A model generated the notes under the pieces. It was not told where the DNA came from and searched no databases. It saw only the letters and a list, made by a program, of their open reading frames with translations. Of a stretch of DNA of 64,000 bases, positions 22,217 through 32,427 are shown one piece after another. The stretch is from Gracilibacillus suaedae (GTDB lineage Bacteria > Bacillota > Bacilli > Bacillales > Amphibacillaceae), in the NCBI RefSeq assembly GCF_017599345.1, contig NZ_JAGFVL010000046.1, positions 1 through 64,000 of the forward strand, in the 5' to 3' direction. Position 1 is the stretch's first letter. Every line of letters starts with the position of its first letter. The position numbers and the translations under genes are program-made.

Positions 22217-24478
22217 TTACACTTGTGGTCCGTCATTATACTTTTTCTCTTTATATACAATTGGTTTTTCTTTGATTGACTTACCACGCCATACCAACCA
22301 TAATTGTGCTGCGATAAATAAAGATGAGTAAGTACCTGCAATTAATCCTACTACTAAAGCGAAGGAGAAGTTAGTAATCGCATTGGCACCGAAAATAAAT
22401 AACATCAAGGCAGCAAAGATTACCGTTAAAACGGTGTTGATACTTCTTGCAAATGTCTGCATTAAACTTTGATTGATAATATTTGCAAGTTCACCAAATG
22501 ATTTGATTTTTTTCCTCTTCTTTAAATTTTCTCTAATTCTGTCAAAGGTAACGATTGTATCATTAATCGAGTAACCAACAATAGTTAAAATGGCCGCGAT
22601 GATCGTAATATCAAATTCGAGCCTTGTAATACTAAACAAAGCGATTATGAAAAATGCATCATGCAATAACGCCAGTATTGCCGTTAAAGCAGAATAAAAT
22701 TCAAATCGGATAGTTACGTAAATGATGATCCCGATTGAAGCATACAATACAGCAAGCACCGCGTTTTGCGCTAACTCTTGACCAACAACAGGTGAAACGG
22801 TACTTACGGACGGCGAACTTCCATATTGTTCTTCAAAATGATTTCTCACTTCTGAAACTTTTTCTTGTGACAATTCATCTGCAAAACGGGCGACTGCGAT
22901 ATTTTGATCATCACCTGATATGACAACTGGTGCACTTACTTCTAAGTCAAGTGCTGCAAATTCCTCTTCGATTTCCTCAGCAGTTAATGTCTGGTCTGCT
23001 AACACTTCCACTCGAGATCCTGCTATAAAATCGATACCGAGATTTAAGCGGAAGATTGCCAAGCAGGCAATTCCGATTACAACTAAAGAAATAGAGATGC
23101 TGAAAAACTTCTTACGGTGTTTAACAAAATTAAATTGTCTGCCGAAGAAGGTCGCTTCCACTTCTTCACCACTATTAATATCAAGAATCTGGTCTTGTTT
23201 TACACCAAACCATCTAGGACGTTTGTTTAACATGTTGCTGTTTACCCAGAAGCCTAGAAATAATCTCGATCCAAATACTGCTGTGATAAAGCTTAATACG
23301 ATACTGACCATTAGCAGTGTCGCGAACCCTTTTACAGAGCTTGTACCAAAGATAAATAGTACCGCTGCAGCAATCATCGTCGTAATGTTTGCATCAAATA
23401 TCGTTGACAATGAATGTTGGTTACCTGCTTTAAAGGCTGCTTTAATCGATTTTCCTTCCTTAATTTCTTCCTTAATCCGTTCGTACGTAATGATATTGGC
23501 ATCAACTGCCATACCAACCCCTAGTACTAGGGCCGCAATACCTGGCAAGGTTAAGACACCATTCATTAATTGGAATACCAGTAACACCAGGTATATATAA
23601 ATACTCAATGTTATCGCAGCAATCACACCAGGAAAACGATAATAGAAAATCATATAAATAAAAATCAAGAGAACTCCGATTATACTGGCAAATACTGTTT
23701 TATCCAGTGCTTGTTGACCAAACTGAGCACCCACTGAAGTGGAATATTCCTCTTCCAAATCAACTGGTAATGAGCCTGCATTTAATAAGTCAGCAAGCTG
23801 TTTTGCTGAATCGATCGTAAAGTTTCCTTCAATCATAATATCTGTTGTTCGTAACACATTTTGAAAGGTTGGAGCAGATATTACTTTGGAATCCTCTTTC
23901 TGAACTTCCTCTTCGTATGTATCTCCTTCTTCATAATCCATCCAGATAACCACTTGATCCGAAAGGTCTGGATTTTCCATAATTTCTTTTGTGGTATCAC
24001 CAAAACGATCTGCATCTTTAAATTGAACAGTTACGATCGGTTGATTAGTGTCTGGATCAAAATCTTGTTTAGCACTACCTTCTTTTATATCAGAACCATC
24101 TAAATATTTTTTATCGTTCACATCTCGGAATGATAATTCTGCCGTTGTAGCTAACATTTCTCTTGCTTCATCTTGGTCCTCGACCCCTGCTAGCTGTACA
24201 CGAATGCGATTCGGTTCTTCAATGTTAAAGCTTGGCTCACTAATACCGATCGCATCTACACGCCTTTCCAGTGTAGCAACAGTTGATTCTAATACAGTTC
24301 TATCTACTTCTTGGCCTTCATCATCCAAAGGTTTTACTTCGTATAAAACTTCAAAACCACCTTGAAGATCTAGCCCTAATTTGATTTTATTTGCTATATC
24401 CGTATATGTTGTTCCAATCGTTGCTCCCAATATTAGGACAATCAGAAAAAAAGCAACGATTCTCCCTCTTTTCACCAT
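22217..24478 (-). CDS. secDF: Protein translocase subunit SecDF (fused)
   Basis: An RND-type membrane partner of SecYEG that uses the proton gradient to help pull preproteins across the membrane. At 753 residues it is the natural SecD-SecF fusion of Bacillus. Twelve membrane helices are expected. The first (FFLIVLILGATIGTTYT) is followed by the large external P1 domain, the SecD motif LGLDLQGGFEV, the helix-4 region VLGVGMAVDANIITYERIKEE, then the SecF half with LNLGIDFIAGSRVEV and TIVGYSINDTIVTFDRIRENL. The aspartates in the two transmembrane motifs needed for proton flow are present. comN lies 80 bases upstream and may be cotranscribed. Confidence 0.97.
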   Translation of the reverse strand: MVKRGRIVAFFLIVLILGATIGTTYTDIANKIKLGLDLQGGFEVLYEVKPLDDEGQEVDRTVLESTVATLERRVDAIGISEPSFNIEEPNRIRVQLAGVEDQDEAREMLATTAELSFRDVNDKKYLDGSDIKEGSAKQDFDPDTNQPIVTVQFKDADRFGDTTKEIMENPDLSDQVVIWMDYEEGDTYEEEVQKEDSKVISAPTFQNVLRTTDIMIEGNFTIDSAKQLADLLNAGSLPVDLEEEYSTSVGAQFGQQALDKTVFASIIGVLLIFIYMIFYYRFPGVIAAITLSIYIYLVLLVFQLMNGVLTLPGIAALVLGVGMAVDANIITYERIKEEIKEGKSIKAAFKAGNQHSLSTIFDANITTMIAAAVLFIFGTSSVKGFATLLMVSIVLSFITAVFGSRLFLGFWVNSNMLNKRPRWFGVKQDQILDINSGEEVEATFFGRQFNFVKHRKKFFSISISLVVIGIACLAIFRLNLGIDFIAGSRVEVLADQTLTAEEIEEEFAALDLEVSAPVVISGDDQNIAVARFADELSQEKVSEVRNHFEEQYGSSPSVSTVSPVVGQELAQNAVLAVLYASIGIIIYVTIRFEFYSALTAILALLHDAFFIIALFSITRLEFDITIIAAILTIVGYSINDTIVTFDRIRENLKKRKKIKSFGELANIINQSLMQTFARSINTVLTVIFAALMLFIFGANAITNFSFALVVGLIAGTYSSLFIAAQLWLVWRGKSIKEKPIVYKEKKYNDGPQV

Positions 24479-24558
24479 ATGTAAAGCCTCCCTAAGTTTT
24501 CACAACACTACTATATTACTATAAATATTGACCATGAGACAAGTAATGAAGGGGGATC

Positions 24559-24855
24559 TTAGCCCCTTTTTTCGTTTCCTAATAGGGCATCTAAAGATTC
24601 CTGTAAGTTATTATCTCTCCATGATTGCTGTGTTAAATATGTCATAAATAGGTTGGGATGTAAATGAAAAATATCCTGAACCACTTCATGTAGTGTTTTC
24701 TCGGGGTCACCTTTCCATACTTTATCTAGTAAACAGTTCCAAATATCTTCTGATGTTGCTTTCGAATAATCCAGTAACTGAAATTCATTGACCTTACTAG
24801 CTAGCACATCTTCCAGTTCATGCTTCCATAACGATACTTGCTTCTTTACTGTCAT
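24559..24855 (-). CDS. comN: Post-transcriptional regulator ComN (YrzD family)
   Basis: A 98-residue cytoplasmic protein matching the ComN family by size, position and sequence character (WKHELEDVLASKVNEFQLLDYSKAT, WRDNNLQESLDALLG). In B. subtilis ComN promotes comE mRNA accumulation and localisation at the septum; this is family knowledge. An ATG at 24870 overlaps the ribosome binding site. GGAGG lies 8 bases before the ATG at 24855, so I start there. It lies between secDF and the divergent spoVB, as in B. subtilis. A weak GC hairpin without a good T-run overlaps its stop. Confidence 0.82.
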   Translation of the reverse strand: MTVKKQVSLWKHELEDVLASKVNEFQLLDYSKATSEDIWNCLLDKVWKGDPEKTLHEVVQDIFHLHPNLFMTYLTQQSWRDNNLQESLDALLGNEKRG

Positions 24856-24944
24856 GAATTTTTCCTCCATCCGTGATTAGAACTATACCATCATCCTTCA
24901 TCATTTCATCCATTCCTAAACACAAAAAAATCTACCCGAAATTG

Positions 24945-24974
24945 TCATGCTTGTCCTCACCTCATGCATATACT
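24945..24974 (+). promoter_or_regulatory. Possible sigma-E promoter of spoVB
   Basis: CATATACT (24967-24974) fits most of the sigma-E -10 box, and TCATGCT (24945-24951) is a weak -35 at 15 bases spacing. spoVB is sigma-E dependent in B. subtilis. The -35 match is poor. Confidence 0.35.
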
Positions 24975-25020
24975 TCATTGTATATGAAAATTTTCCATTT
25001 GAGAAGGTAGGTCGAGCAAA

Positions 25021-26559
25021 GTGACCAAACAAAATTTTTTAAAAGGGACTATTATTTTAATCATAGCCGGGATGATTACAAGATTTTTGGGCTTCATTAA
25101 TAGAATTGTGGTCGCGAGATTAATGGGCGAAGAAGGTATTGGATTATATAACATGGCATTGCCAACCCTTTTTTTAATGTATACAATCTCGCAAATCGGA
25201 CTACCTATTGCTATTGCAAAACGGGTGGCAGAAGCAGATGCTAAAAATGATCACGCCAGGATCAAGCAGATATTAATCATCTCTCTATCCATTACGATTT
25301 CGCTGAGCATTCTATCATCAGTGTTAATGTTCTTGCTGATCCCTTATATTTCAAGTTATCTATTAACTGATGAACGAGTCTTTTACCCGATGATGGCCAT
25401 TATACCCATTATACCGATTAGTGCTGTCGGTTCAGTAATTCGTGGTTATTTCCAAGGACGACAAAACATGAAGCCGCAAAGCTACGCCCAAGTATTAGAA
25501 CAAATCGTGAGGATTGGATTTGTTTTAATACTAGTAAGCTGGTTAGTGCCCTATGGGGTAGAATTCGCTGCATCTGGTGCGATGATAGCTGTTATTATTG
25601 GGGAAGCTGTTTCCTTACTATTCATGCTGAGAATGTTCCAGATCAAGAAACGAATCAAGTTACGCAAGAATATCTATCAGTACGTAAAAACAGGTAAAGA
25701 TACACTACAACAATTGTTTTCGATAGCAATCCCTAGTACGGCAAGTCGATTGGTCAATTCGATTGCTAACTTTCTGGAACCAATATTAGTTGCGCAAAGT
25801 TTAGCCTTAGCTGGTTTTCATGCAACAGTAGCAACCAAACAGTATGGAGCTCTAACCGGCTATGCTTTGCCACTTTTATTTCTCCCTACTTTTATCACAC
25901 ATTCACTAGCTGTTGCATTAGTACCTAACATTAGTGAAGCAGAAGCTAAACAACACACTAAATTGATTCATTATAGAATACATCAAGCAATTCGGCTATC
26001 TTTTGCATCGGGAGCTATTGCTACTGTCTTATTAGCACTTTTTGCTGATGCCATATTGCAATATATGTATGGAACAAATAGCGCTAGTCTTTTCCTCAAA
26101 ATAATGGCACCATGTTTCTTGTTTCTGTATATCCAGTTCCCACTGAATGCTTCTTTACAAGCATTAGATCTAGCAAAGCAAGCGATGTGGAATAATATCG
26201 CATCAACAGTGACCAAATTTATTATTTTAATCTGTCTTACAACCAATCCACAATTTGGGATTTATGGTGCTGCTATTGCCATGTGTGTTGGCGTCATCAT
26301 TGGTACGGTATTGCATTTGATTGCCTTATTCCGAGCAATCCGCTTTTATATACCTTTAAAAATGATAGGGAAAATGATTGTTTTAGCAGGGTTAACTTTC
26401 TGGATGGGTGAACTATTAATCCAAATTTTTGCCTTTCAAACAGCCGATATGTTCAACTTTTTCATTATTTTAATTCTATTATTAGTTAGCTACTTGATCT
26501 TTCTATTTTGCTTACAATTTGTTAGTAAAGATGAATTACAACAATTACGGAAAAAATAA
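25021..26559 (+). CDS. spoVB: Stage V sporulation protein B, lipid flippase family
   Basis: A polytopic membrane protein of 512 residues from the MOP/PST flippase superfamily, with about 14 hydrophobic helices. SpoVB is required for spore cortex formation and probably moves lipid-linked precursors in the mother cell. The N terminus FLKGTIILIIAGMITRFLGFINRIVVARLMGEEGIGLYN and the PRGYFQG-like segment VIRGYFQGRQNMKPQS are typical of this group. The start is GTG with a GGTAGG ribosome binding site. The position next to comN and secDF supports spoVB over its paralogues (YkvU, YtgP, YabM). Confidence 0.9.
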   Translation: MTKQNFLKGTIILIIAGMITRFLGFINRIVVARLMGEEGIGLYNMALPTLFLMYTISQIGLPIAIAKRVAEADAKNDHARIKQILIISLSITISLSILSSVLMFLLIPYISSYLLTDERVFYPMMAIIPIIPISAVGSVIRGYFQGRQNMKPQSYAQVLEQIVRIGFVLILVSWLVPYGVEFAASGAMIAVIIGEAVSLLFMLRMFQIKKRIKLRKNIYQYVKTGKDTLQQLFSIAIPSTASRLVNSIANFLEPILVAQSLALAGFHATVATKQYGALTGYALPLLFLPTFITHSLAVALVPNISEAEAKQHTKLIHYRIHQAIRLSFASGAIATVLLALFADAILQYMYGTNSASLFLKIMAPCFLFLYIQFPLNASLQALDLAKQAMWNNIASTVTKFIILICLTTNPQFGIYGAAIAMCVGVIIGTVLHLIALFRAIRFYIPLKMIGKMIVLAGLTFWMGELLIQIFAFQTADMFNFFIILILLLVSYLIFLFCLQFVSKDELQQLRKK

Positions 26560-26565
26560 AATGAT

Positions 26566-26797
26566 GCTGGGACCAAAGAGTACTTAGATAGGAAAAACCC
26601 GAACATGAGTGTCTTAGTACACATACCGCTTCGGTATAGAACTCGCTTTTACCCAATGAGCATAAGTCAACATCTGCTTAAAGCAAGCTTTCACAGTGTA
26701 TCCTATCCCGTAGGCACGACTTCAGATCGCGTGCTCGTCAGGAGTCTGTGTATTTTGCTTATGCTTTGTTAAGATTGTTGTATAGTTATGTCCCAGC
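26566..26797. repeat. Intergenic palindromic element bounded by GCTGGGAC
   Basis: A 232-base element with perfect 8-bp terminal inverted repeats GCTGGGAC (26566-26573) and GTCCCAGC (26790-26797). It fills the gap between the convergent spoVB and DUF421 genes exactly. The interior (about 26640-26745) shares a module with the reverse complement of the element at 43982: AAGTCAACATCTGCT, GCAAGCTTTC and CAGTGTATCCTAT in the same order. No open frame is present. GGCTGGGACATAAC-type ends are, from memory, widespread in Firmicute intergenic repeats. Confidence 0.7.
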
Positions 26798-26798
26798 C

Positions 26799-27473
26799 TT
26801 ATTTTATTTCATTTTTTTTATCAATATACCATTCATCATGAACATCAATCGAACAAAAAGAAATTTGTTTTATACTGTTAAAACCCTTTTGTTGCAACTG
26901 CTCATGTAGCCAGTCCTCACTTTTGTCCAGTTGCTGTAGTGCTTTCTCTTGAACTCTCCCATCCACTATTAACGGTAAAACAAGCCCATCTATCTTATTC
27001 CTCACATTATCATAACTTTTCTTTTCAATGATTGAGAGTTTACCGGACGGCTCCAATATAGCATATGATACATCCTTAATACTTTCAGTGCCATTCTCTC
27101 GAAGTTGTTGCATTAAGTCATCAAAATTGAAACGATTTTTCTTCATCGCATACTCATCAATTTTTCCCCGAGTAATAATAATAGCTGGTTTCCCCTCAAA
27201 CCACTTACGAAAAAGCGGGCTTTTTAACGAAATCCAAGCTGTTAAACGCTGAATAATAAGTAAAATAATCATCGGAATCAAACCATAACCAAAAAATAAT
27301 TCCAGATCTTCTATCGTCAACACAGCGATTTCGGCTATCATGATAAAGACAACAATATCTAAAATGCTTAATTCACCTACCTCACGTTTCCCCATTAAAC
27401 GAAAGACAAGCACAATACTGAAATAGTACAGTAATGTACGAAATACCAGTGTAAAAATTTCCTCTATAGACAA
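26799..27473 (-). CDS. DUF421 membrane protein (YrbG/YetF-like)
   Basis: A 224-residue protein with three N-terminal membrane helices (within about 8-85; LLYYFSIVLVFRLMGKREVGEL is the family signature) followed by two cytoplasmic YetF-type domains (GKPAIIITRGKIDEYAMKKNRFNFDDLMQQLRENG). Function is not established; some YetF relatives affect spore or membrane stress phenotypes. A GTG at 27482 sits on the ribosome binding site, while AAGGGTG is 7 bases before the TTG at 27473, so TTG is the better start. It lies directly against the palindromic element downstream and 60 bases downstream of the ArsB/NhaD-type gene. Confidence 0.85.
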   Translation of the reverse strand: MSIEEIFTLVFRTLLYYFSIVLVFRLMGKREVGELSILDIVVFIMIAEIAVLTIEDLELFFGYGLIPMIILLIIQRLTAWISLKSPLFRKWFEGKPAIIITRGKIDEYAMKKNRFNFDDLMQQLRENGTESIKDVSYAILEPSGKLSIIEKKSYDNVRNKIDGLVLPLIVDGRVQEKALQQLDKSEDWLHEQLQQKGFNSIKQISFCSIDVHDEWYIDKKNEIK

Positions 27474-27532
27474 ACTAGCCACACCCTTTACAAGCGATGT
27501 GACTAGTTTTCCCGATGCTCATAGTAATATAC

Positions 27533-28834
27533 TTACAACGGTTGTTGAAATGGTAACAAATAGCGAAAGTAAATATAGATTGTTGCAATGATCAAAGACA
27601 GGATAACAACCGGGATCCCATATAACATAAATTTGAGGAATGCAATCGGCTTATTCTGTGCATCAGCAAGTCCTGCAACCACGACATTTGCGGAAGCACC
27701 AATTAATGTACCATTTCCACCAAGACAAGCGCCAAGTGCCAATGACCACCATAATGGATCTAAATTTGCCATTCCATATGTTTCAAACTCTTTAATGACT
27801 GGAATCATGGCGGCAACAAACGGAATGTTATCAACGATCCCTGAGAAAATTCCCGAAACCCACAAAAGCAATAATGCTGTATAAGTCATATCTCCTTCCG
27901 TTAACCACATAATTGATCTTGCAAGCTCATCAATGACCCCCACTTCTTCTAATCCTCCAACTAGCATAAATAGACCGATAAAGAAAAATAGTGTGACCCA
28001 CTCTACTTGTTGAAAGACAGTTTCTGCCTCCACCTCTTTTTCACTGATTATTAACAAAAGAATTGCACCACACAAGGCGATAATCGTTAAATCAATGTGA
28101 AAAACAGGATGCAATAAAAAACCTATAATAGTTAGTGTTAATACCGATAGTGATTGATATAACAACGGTGATTTAATTAAATAACTTGCTTCTTTCATAT
28201 TCATTAGCTCTTGTATCCTATTCTCATCTATTTTTTTCAATTGTTTGCGAAATAGAAAGCTAAGCATAATCATAACTAAGACAAACAAAAGAGCAGCAAC
28301 CGGTGCTGTGTGCTGTAGAAATGAAATAAAGGTTAAGTGAGGAACGGCTTGACCAATCATAATATTTGGCGGATCACCGATTAAAGTAGCTGTTCCACCA
28401 ATATTTGCTGTTAATATAATCGTGATTAAATACGGTAACGACGGTAATTGCAATAAATTTGTCAATGTTAATATAACCGGAACAAATAATAACACAGTTG
28501 TCACATTATCGAGTAAAGCCGAACCTACGGCCGTTAAAAACCCGATTCCTATCATCAAAGGTATTGGCTTGCCTTTTACTACTTTTGCTAACCAGATGGC
28601 AATGTACGTGAATACACCTGTTTTTTTCGTTATCGCAACTAATACCATCATTGCAAAGAGGAGTGCTACCGTGTGCCAATCTATGTAGGATATAACAGCG
28701 TCTTCCCAGCCATAGACACCTGTTAATAGTAACAATACACCACCAGCTAGCGCGACTAACGCTCGATTTATCTTTTCTGACATTATAAATATATAACTAA
28801 TAATAAAAACGGCAACTGCGATGGTAACTGACAT
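27533..28834 (-). CDS. ArsB/NhaD-family transporter
   Basis: An ion transporter of the IT superfamily, 433 residues with about 11-12 membrane helices. Two inverted-repeat motifs characteristic of the family are present: SALLDNVTTVLLFVPVI with TANIGGTATLIGDPPNIMIG in the first half, and GIVDNIPFVAAMIPVI with LGGNGTLIGASANVVVAG in the second. Substrate cannot be read from this: sodium/proton exchange, arsenite or dicarboxylate transport are all possible in the family. No ars regulator or arsenate reductase is nearby, which argues against a dedicated arsenic role. GAGGGG lies 7 bases before the ATG. Confidence 0.86.
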   Translation of the reverse strand: MSVTIAVAVFIISYIFIMSEKINRALVALAGGVLLLLTGVYGWEDAVISYIDWHTVALLFAMMVLVAITKKTGVFTYIAIWLAKVVKGKPIPLMIGIGFLTAVGSALLDNVTTVLLFVPVILTLTNLLQLPSLPYLITIILTANIGGTATLIGDPPNIMIGQAVPHLTFISFLQHTAPVAALLFVLVMIMLSFLFRKQLKKIDENRIQELMNMKEASYLIKSPLLYQSLSVLTLTIIGFLLHPVFHIDLTIIALCGAILLLIISEKEVEAETVFQQVEWVTLFFFIGLFMLVGGLEEVGVIDELARSIMWLTEGDMTYTALLLLWVSGIFSGIVDNIPFVAAMIPVIKEFETYGMANLDPLWWSLALGACLGGNGTLIGASANVVVAGLADAQNKPIAFLKFMLYGIPVVILSLIIATIYIYFRYLLPFQQPL

Positions 28835-28988
28835 GAAATGTCCCCTCTCTAATCTTCATAGTAAGACAAGTTATATTACCATCTATATTCTGATTTTTTG
28901 GAACTATTCAAAAAAGCAGTTCTTCTATTTTTGAAGGACATGCATACATAATTAAAGAGGACTTTTTAATAATCAGGGGGCGTGATGG

Positions 28989-29366
28989 ATGAAAACAATT
29001 GTCGGTGTCTTATATGGCTGGATTGGGATTTTTGTAGTGATGGTTCTTGCCAGTGTTATTCTTACACTATTGTTACGTTTCACTTCTTTAGGGGAATCCA
29101 CACTCGAAATGGCTACGTTATTTATCAGTTTTATTGCGCTATTTACAGGTGGGTTAATCGCGGGATTAAAAGCAAAGCATAAAGGAATTCTTATCGGTAC
29201 GATTACAAGTCTATTGTTTACATTTGTAGTCTTTTGTTATCGTTTCCTCGGTTTACATGTAGGATTTTCGGTTGTCGAGCTAGTAAACCATAGTGCATAT
29301 TTATTGTTAGCGATAATAGGGGCGATTATTGGTGTCAACCTATCTTCTGAAGAAGAATCAACCTAA
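28989..29366 (+). CDS. TIGR04086-type membrane protein (YrzE-like)
   Basis: A 125-residue protein with four predicted membrane helices and almost no soluble part. The pattern FISFIALFTGGLIAGLKAKHKGILIG near the middle and AIIGAIIGVNL near the end match the YrzE/TIGR04086 family, of unknown function. AGGGGG lies 8 bases before the ATG. B. subtilis yrzE lies beside yrbF (yajC), and the same closeness is seen here, although on the opposite strand. It is followed by the large palindromic element. Confidence 0.75.
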   Translation: MKTIVGVLYGWIGIFVVMVLASVILTLLLRFTSLGESTLEMATLFISFIALFTGGLIAGLKAKHKGILIGTITSLLFTFVVFCYRFLGLHVGFSVVELVNHSAYLLLAIIGAIIGVNLSSEEEST

Positions 29367-29380
29367 AAAGATTCATTCGT

Positions 29381-29672
29381 AGTAGATAGAAACTGCGAAG
29401 TAATGAAAATTTTGTAGAGTGAGGCCTTCTTCCATTCTGATTGATGATGAGTGCTAAGTCGTCGCTACGGAAAAATACTCCCTTTCCGGGGGCACGGCCT
29501 CAGCTAACTTGGTGAAGAAAACCACTTCACCAAGTGGATCTTTTGCTTTCCGAGGAGGCTAAGGCCGTGCCCATGGAAAGCGTAGTATTCTGCCGGAGCG
29601 AATGACAACACTTCTCATAATAACAGATCGGAAGAGAGCAATTCCTTGTCCTCGTTACTGCTCAGTTTATGT
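29381..29672. repeat. Long palindromic MITE-like element, copy 1
   Basis: About 290 bases between the convergent yrzE-like gene and yajC. Its ends are imperfect inverted repeats: GATAGAAACTGCGAAGTAA on the left and, in reverse complement, CATAAACTGAGCAGTAAC on the right. The whole element folds back on itself: the left half (CTCCCTTTCCGGGGGCACGGCCTCAGCTAAC) pairs imperfectly with the right half (GGCTAAGGCCGTGCCCATGGAAAGCG). There is no open frame. It is inverted relative to copies at 47546 and 52172. Confidence 0.82.
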
Positions 29673-29703
29673 TTTTTGTGCAATATTTTAGTTTGGTAGA
29701 ATA

Positions 29704-29747
29704 AAAAATACCATGACAATTTGGAAGGCCATGGTATTTTTCCTTAT
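29704..29747 (-). terminator. yajC terminator
   Basis: On the minus strand AAAAATACCATGGCC pairs with a distal GTCATGGTATTTTT around a short loop, directly after the yajC stop. Confidence 0.83.
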
Positions 29748-29749
29748 TT

Positions 29750-30013
29750 TTAGCTTTGTTCTACTACTTCTCTTACTGCCGAACGATCGTATGTAAGTTT
29801 CGTTCCATCCCCAGCTAGAAGTACGATCTGGTCTTCATCCAGTGCGTGTACAGTTGCGTGAAATCCACCAATCGTAACGATCTTGTCACCCTTTTTCAAT
29901 TCTTGTTGCATTTCACGGACCTGCTTTTGTTTTTTCTGTTGAGGTCTGATTAATAAGAAATAAAAAATCACAACCATTAAAATCAGTGGTCCAAAAGTTG
30001 CAAAAATTTCCAT
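29750..30013 (-). CDS. yajC: Preprotein translocase subunit YajC
   Basis: An 87-residue single-pass membrane protein associated with SecDF. The helix is at about 8-24 (PLILMVVIFYFLLIRPQQKKQKQ) and is followed by the conserved cytoplasmic motif LKKGDKIVTIGGFHATV. It is the last gene of the queA-tgt-yajC group, 16 bases after tgt, the common bacterial arrangement. The start ATG follows a GGGGGCGAAGTG ribosome binding site. Confidence 0.94.
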   Translation of the reverse strand: MEIFATFGPLILMVVIFYFLLIRPQQKKQKQVREMQQELKKGDKIVTIGGFHATVHALDEDQIVLLAGDGTKLTYDRSAVREVVEQS

Positions 30014-30029
30014 TCACTTCGCCCCCTTT

Positions 30030-31184
<1,155 letters not shown>

Positions 31185-32213
31185 TTACAAAATTAGCATG
31201 GCGTCACCAAAACTGAAGAATCGGTAACGTTCAGCTACTGCTTTGTTGTACGCTTCTAAAATAAAATCGCGGTCTGCTAACGCGCTTACTAACATAATCA
31301 AGGTTGACTTCGGTAAGTGGAAATTCGTGATTAAACCATCAATAGCTTGATATTCGTATGGAGGATAAATGAAAATGCTTGTCCATCCATTTCGCGCTTC
31401 AAATTTACCACCAGCATCTCTAGCAATCGTTTCTAGTGTTCTCGTTGAAGTGGTTCCAACTGAGATAATCCTATCACCTCTTGCTTTTACCGCATTTAGT
31501 TGATCAGCAGTCTCTTGTGTCATTTGATAAAATTCTGCGTGCATTTCATGTTCTTCGATATTTTCCACACTTACTGGACGAAATGTTCCCAAGCCTACAT
31601 GTAACGTAATAAAAGCAATTTCCACACCTTTTTGCTTGATTTGTTCTAATAATTCTTTTGTGAAATGTAAACCGGCAGTCGGTGCTGCTGCAGAGCCTTT
31701 CTCTTCAGCATAAACGGTTTGATAGCGATCGCGCTCACCTAATTGTTCTTTAATATATGGAGGGAGTGGCATTTCTCCTAGTTCATCTAATACTTCATAA
31801 AAAATGCCTTCATATTGAAAACGAAGGACTCGTCCACCATGTTCTTTCATATCAACACATGTTGCCGTAAGCTTTCCGTCACCAAAACTAATGGTAGTAC
31901 CCTCTTTCACTTTTTTTGCTGGCTTGACGAGCACTTCCCAATAATCGCCTTCCATTTGGGTTAATAATAAGACTTCCACTTTTGCACCTGTATCTTCCTT
32001 TACACCGTACAATCTTGCAGGTAATACTTTTGTATTATTTAATACCAAGCAGTCACCAGCTTTTAAATAATCCAATATATCGTAAAAATGATGATGGGTA
32101 ATGGAGCGATTCTCTCGGTTTAATACCATCAAGCGCGAACTTGCGCGATCCTCTAATGGAGTCTGAGCAATTAGTTCTTCTGGTAAGTCAAAATCAAAAT
32201 CTTCTATTTCCAT
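31185..32213 (-). CDS. queA: tRNA preQ1(34) S-adenosylmethionine ribosyltransferase-isomerase
   Basis: Adds an epoxycyclopentane ring from S-adenosylmethionine to preQ1 in tRNA. The protein is 342 residues when started at 32213. Motifs: [43 protein letters not shown] and [14 protein letters not shown]. An in-frame ATG at 32252 would add 13 basic residues not seen in the family. AGAAGGAG is 7 bases before the ATG at 32213, which settles the start. It follows the DUF2905 gene by 13 bases in a ruvA-ruvB-DUF2905-queA-tgt-yajC run. Confidence 0.97.
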   Translation of the reverse strand: MEIEDFDFDLPEELIAQTPLEDRASSRLMVLNRENRSITHHHFYDILDYLKAGDCLVLNNTKVLPARLYGVKEDTGAKVEVLLLTQMEGDYWEVLVKPAKKVKEGTTISFGDGKLTATCVDMKEHGGRVLRFQYEGIFYEVLDELGEMPLPPYIKEQLGERDRYQTVYAEEKGSAAAPTAGLHFTKELLEQIKQKGVEIAFITLHVGLGTFRPVSVENIEEHEMHAEFYQMTQETADQLNAVKARGDRIISVGTTSTRTLETIARDAGGKFEARNGWTSIFIYPPYEYQAIDGLITNFHLPKSTLIMLVSALADRDFILEAYNKAVAERYRFFSFGDAMLIL

Positions 32214-32226
32214 TTTTCTTCTCCTT

Positions 32227-32427
32227 CTATTTGAAACGTCCGATAATCGCAAAAATCACTGTTAAAATGATACTGATCACAATCGAGGTCATTATCGGGA
32301 AATGGAAAGAAAAGTTTCCTTTTTTAAAGCTGATATCTCCTGGTAACTTCCCAATCATTCCCCATAACAGACCAACGATAATAAAGACAACCCCTATTAC
32401 AATAAAGATTTTGCCAAAATCCGTCAA
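32227..32427 (-). CDS. DUF2905 small membrane protein
   Basis: A 66-residue protein with two membrane helices (about 5-22, [17 protein letters not shown], and 43-63) separated by a short loop with [17 protein letters not shown]. This is the DUF2905 pattern seen between ruvB and queA in many Bacilli (B. subtilis yrzS region). Function is unknown. Its first codon overlaps the ruvB stop (ATGA type, 4 bases), which suggests coupled translation. Confidence 0.85.
   Translation of the reverse strand: MTDFGKIFIVIGVVFIIVGLLWGMIGKLPGDISFKKGNFSFHFPIMTSIVISIILTVIFAIIGRFK

Noticed and set aside
22920-23600. A 226-residue plus-strand open frame opposite secDF
   Set aside because: Antisense shadow of a strongly conserved membrane protein; serine/threonine-rich translation with no domain and no promoter.
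27533-28834. Arsenite efflux pump ArsB
   Set aside because: Only family-level motifs are seen, and there is no arsR or arsC nearby, so I kept the general ArsB/NhaD label.
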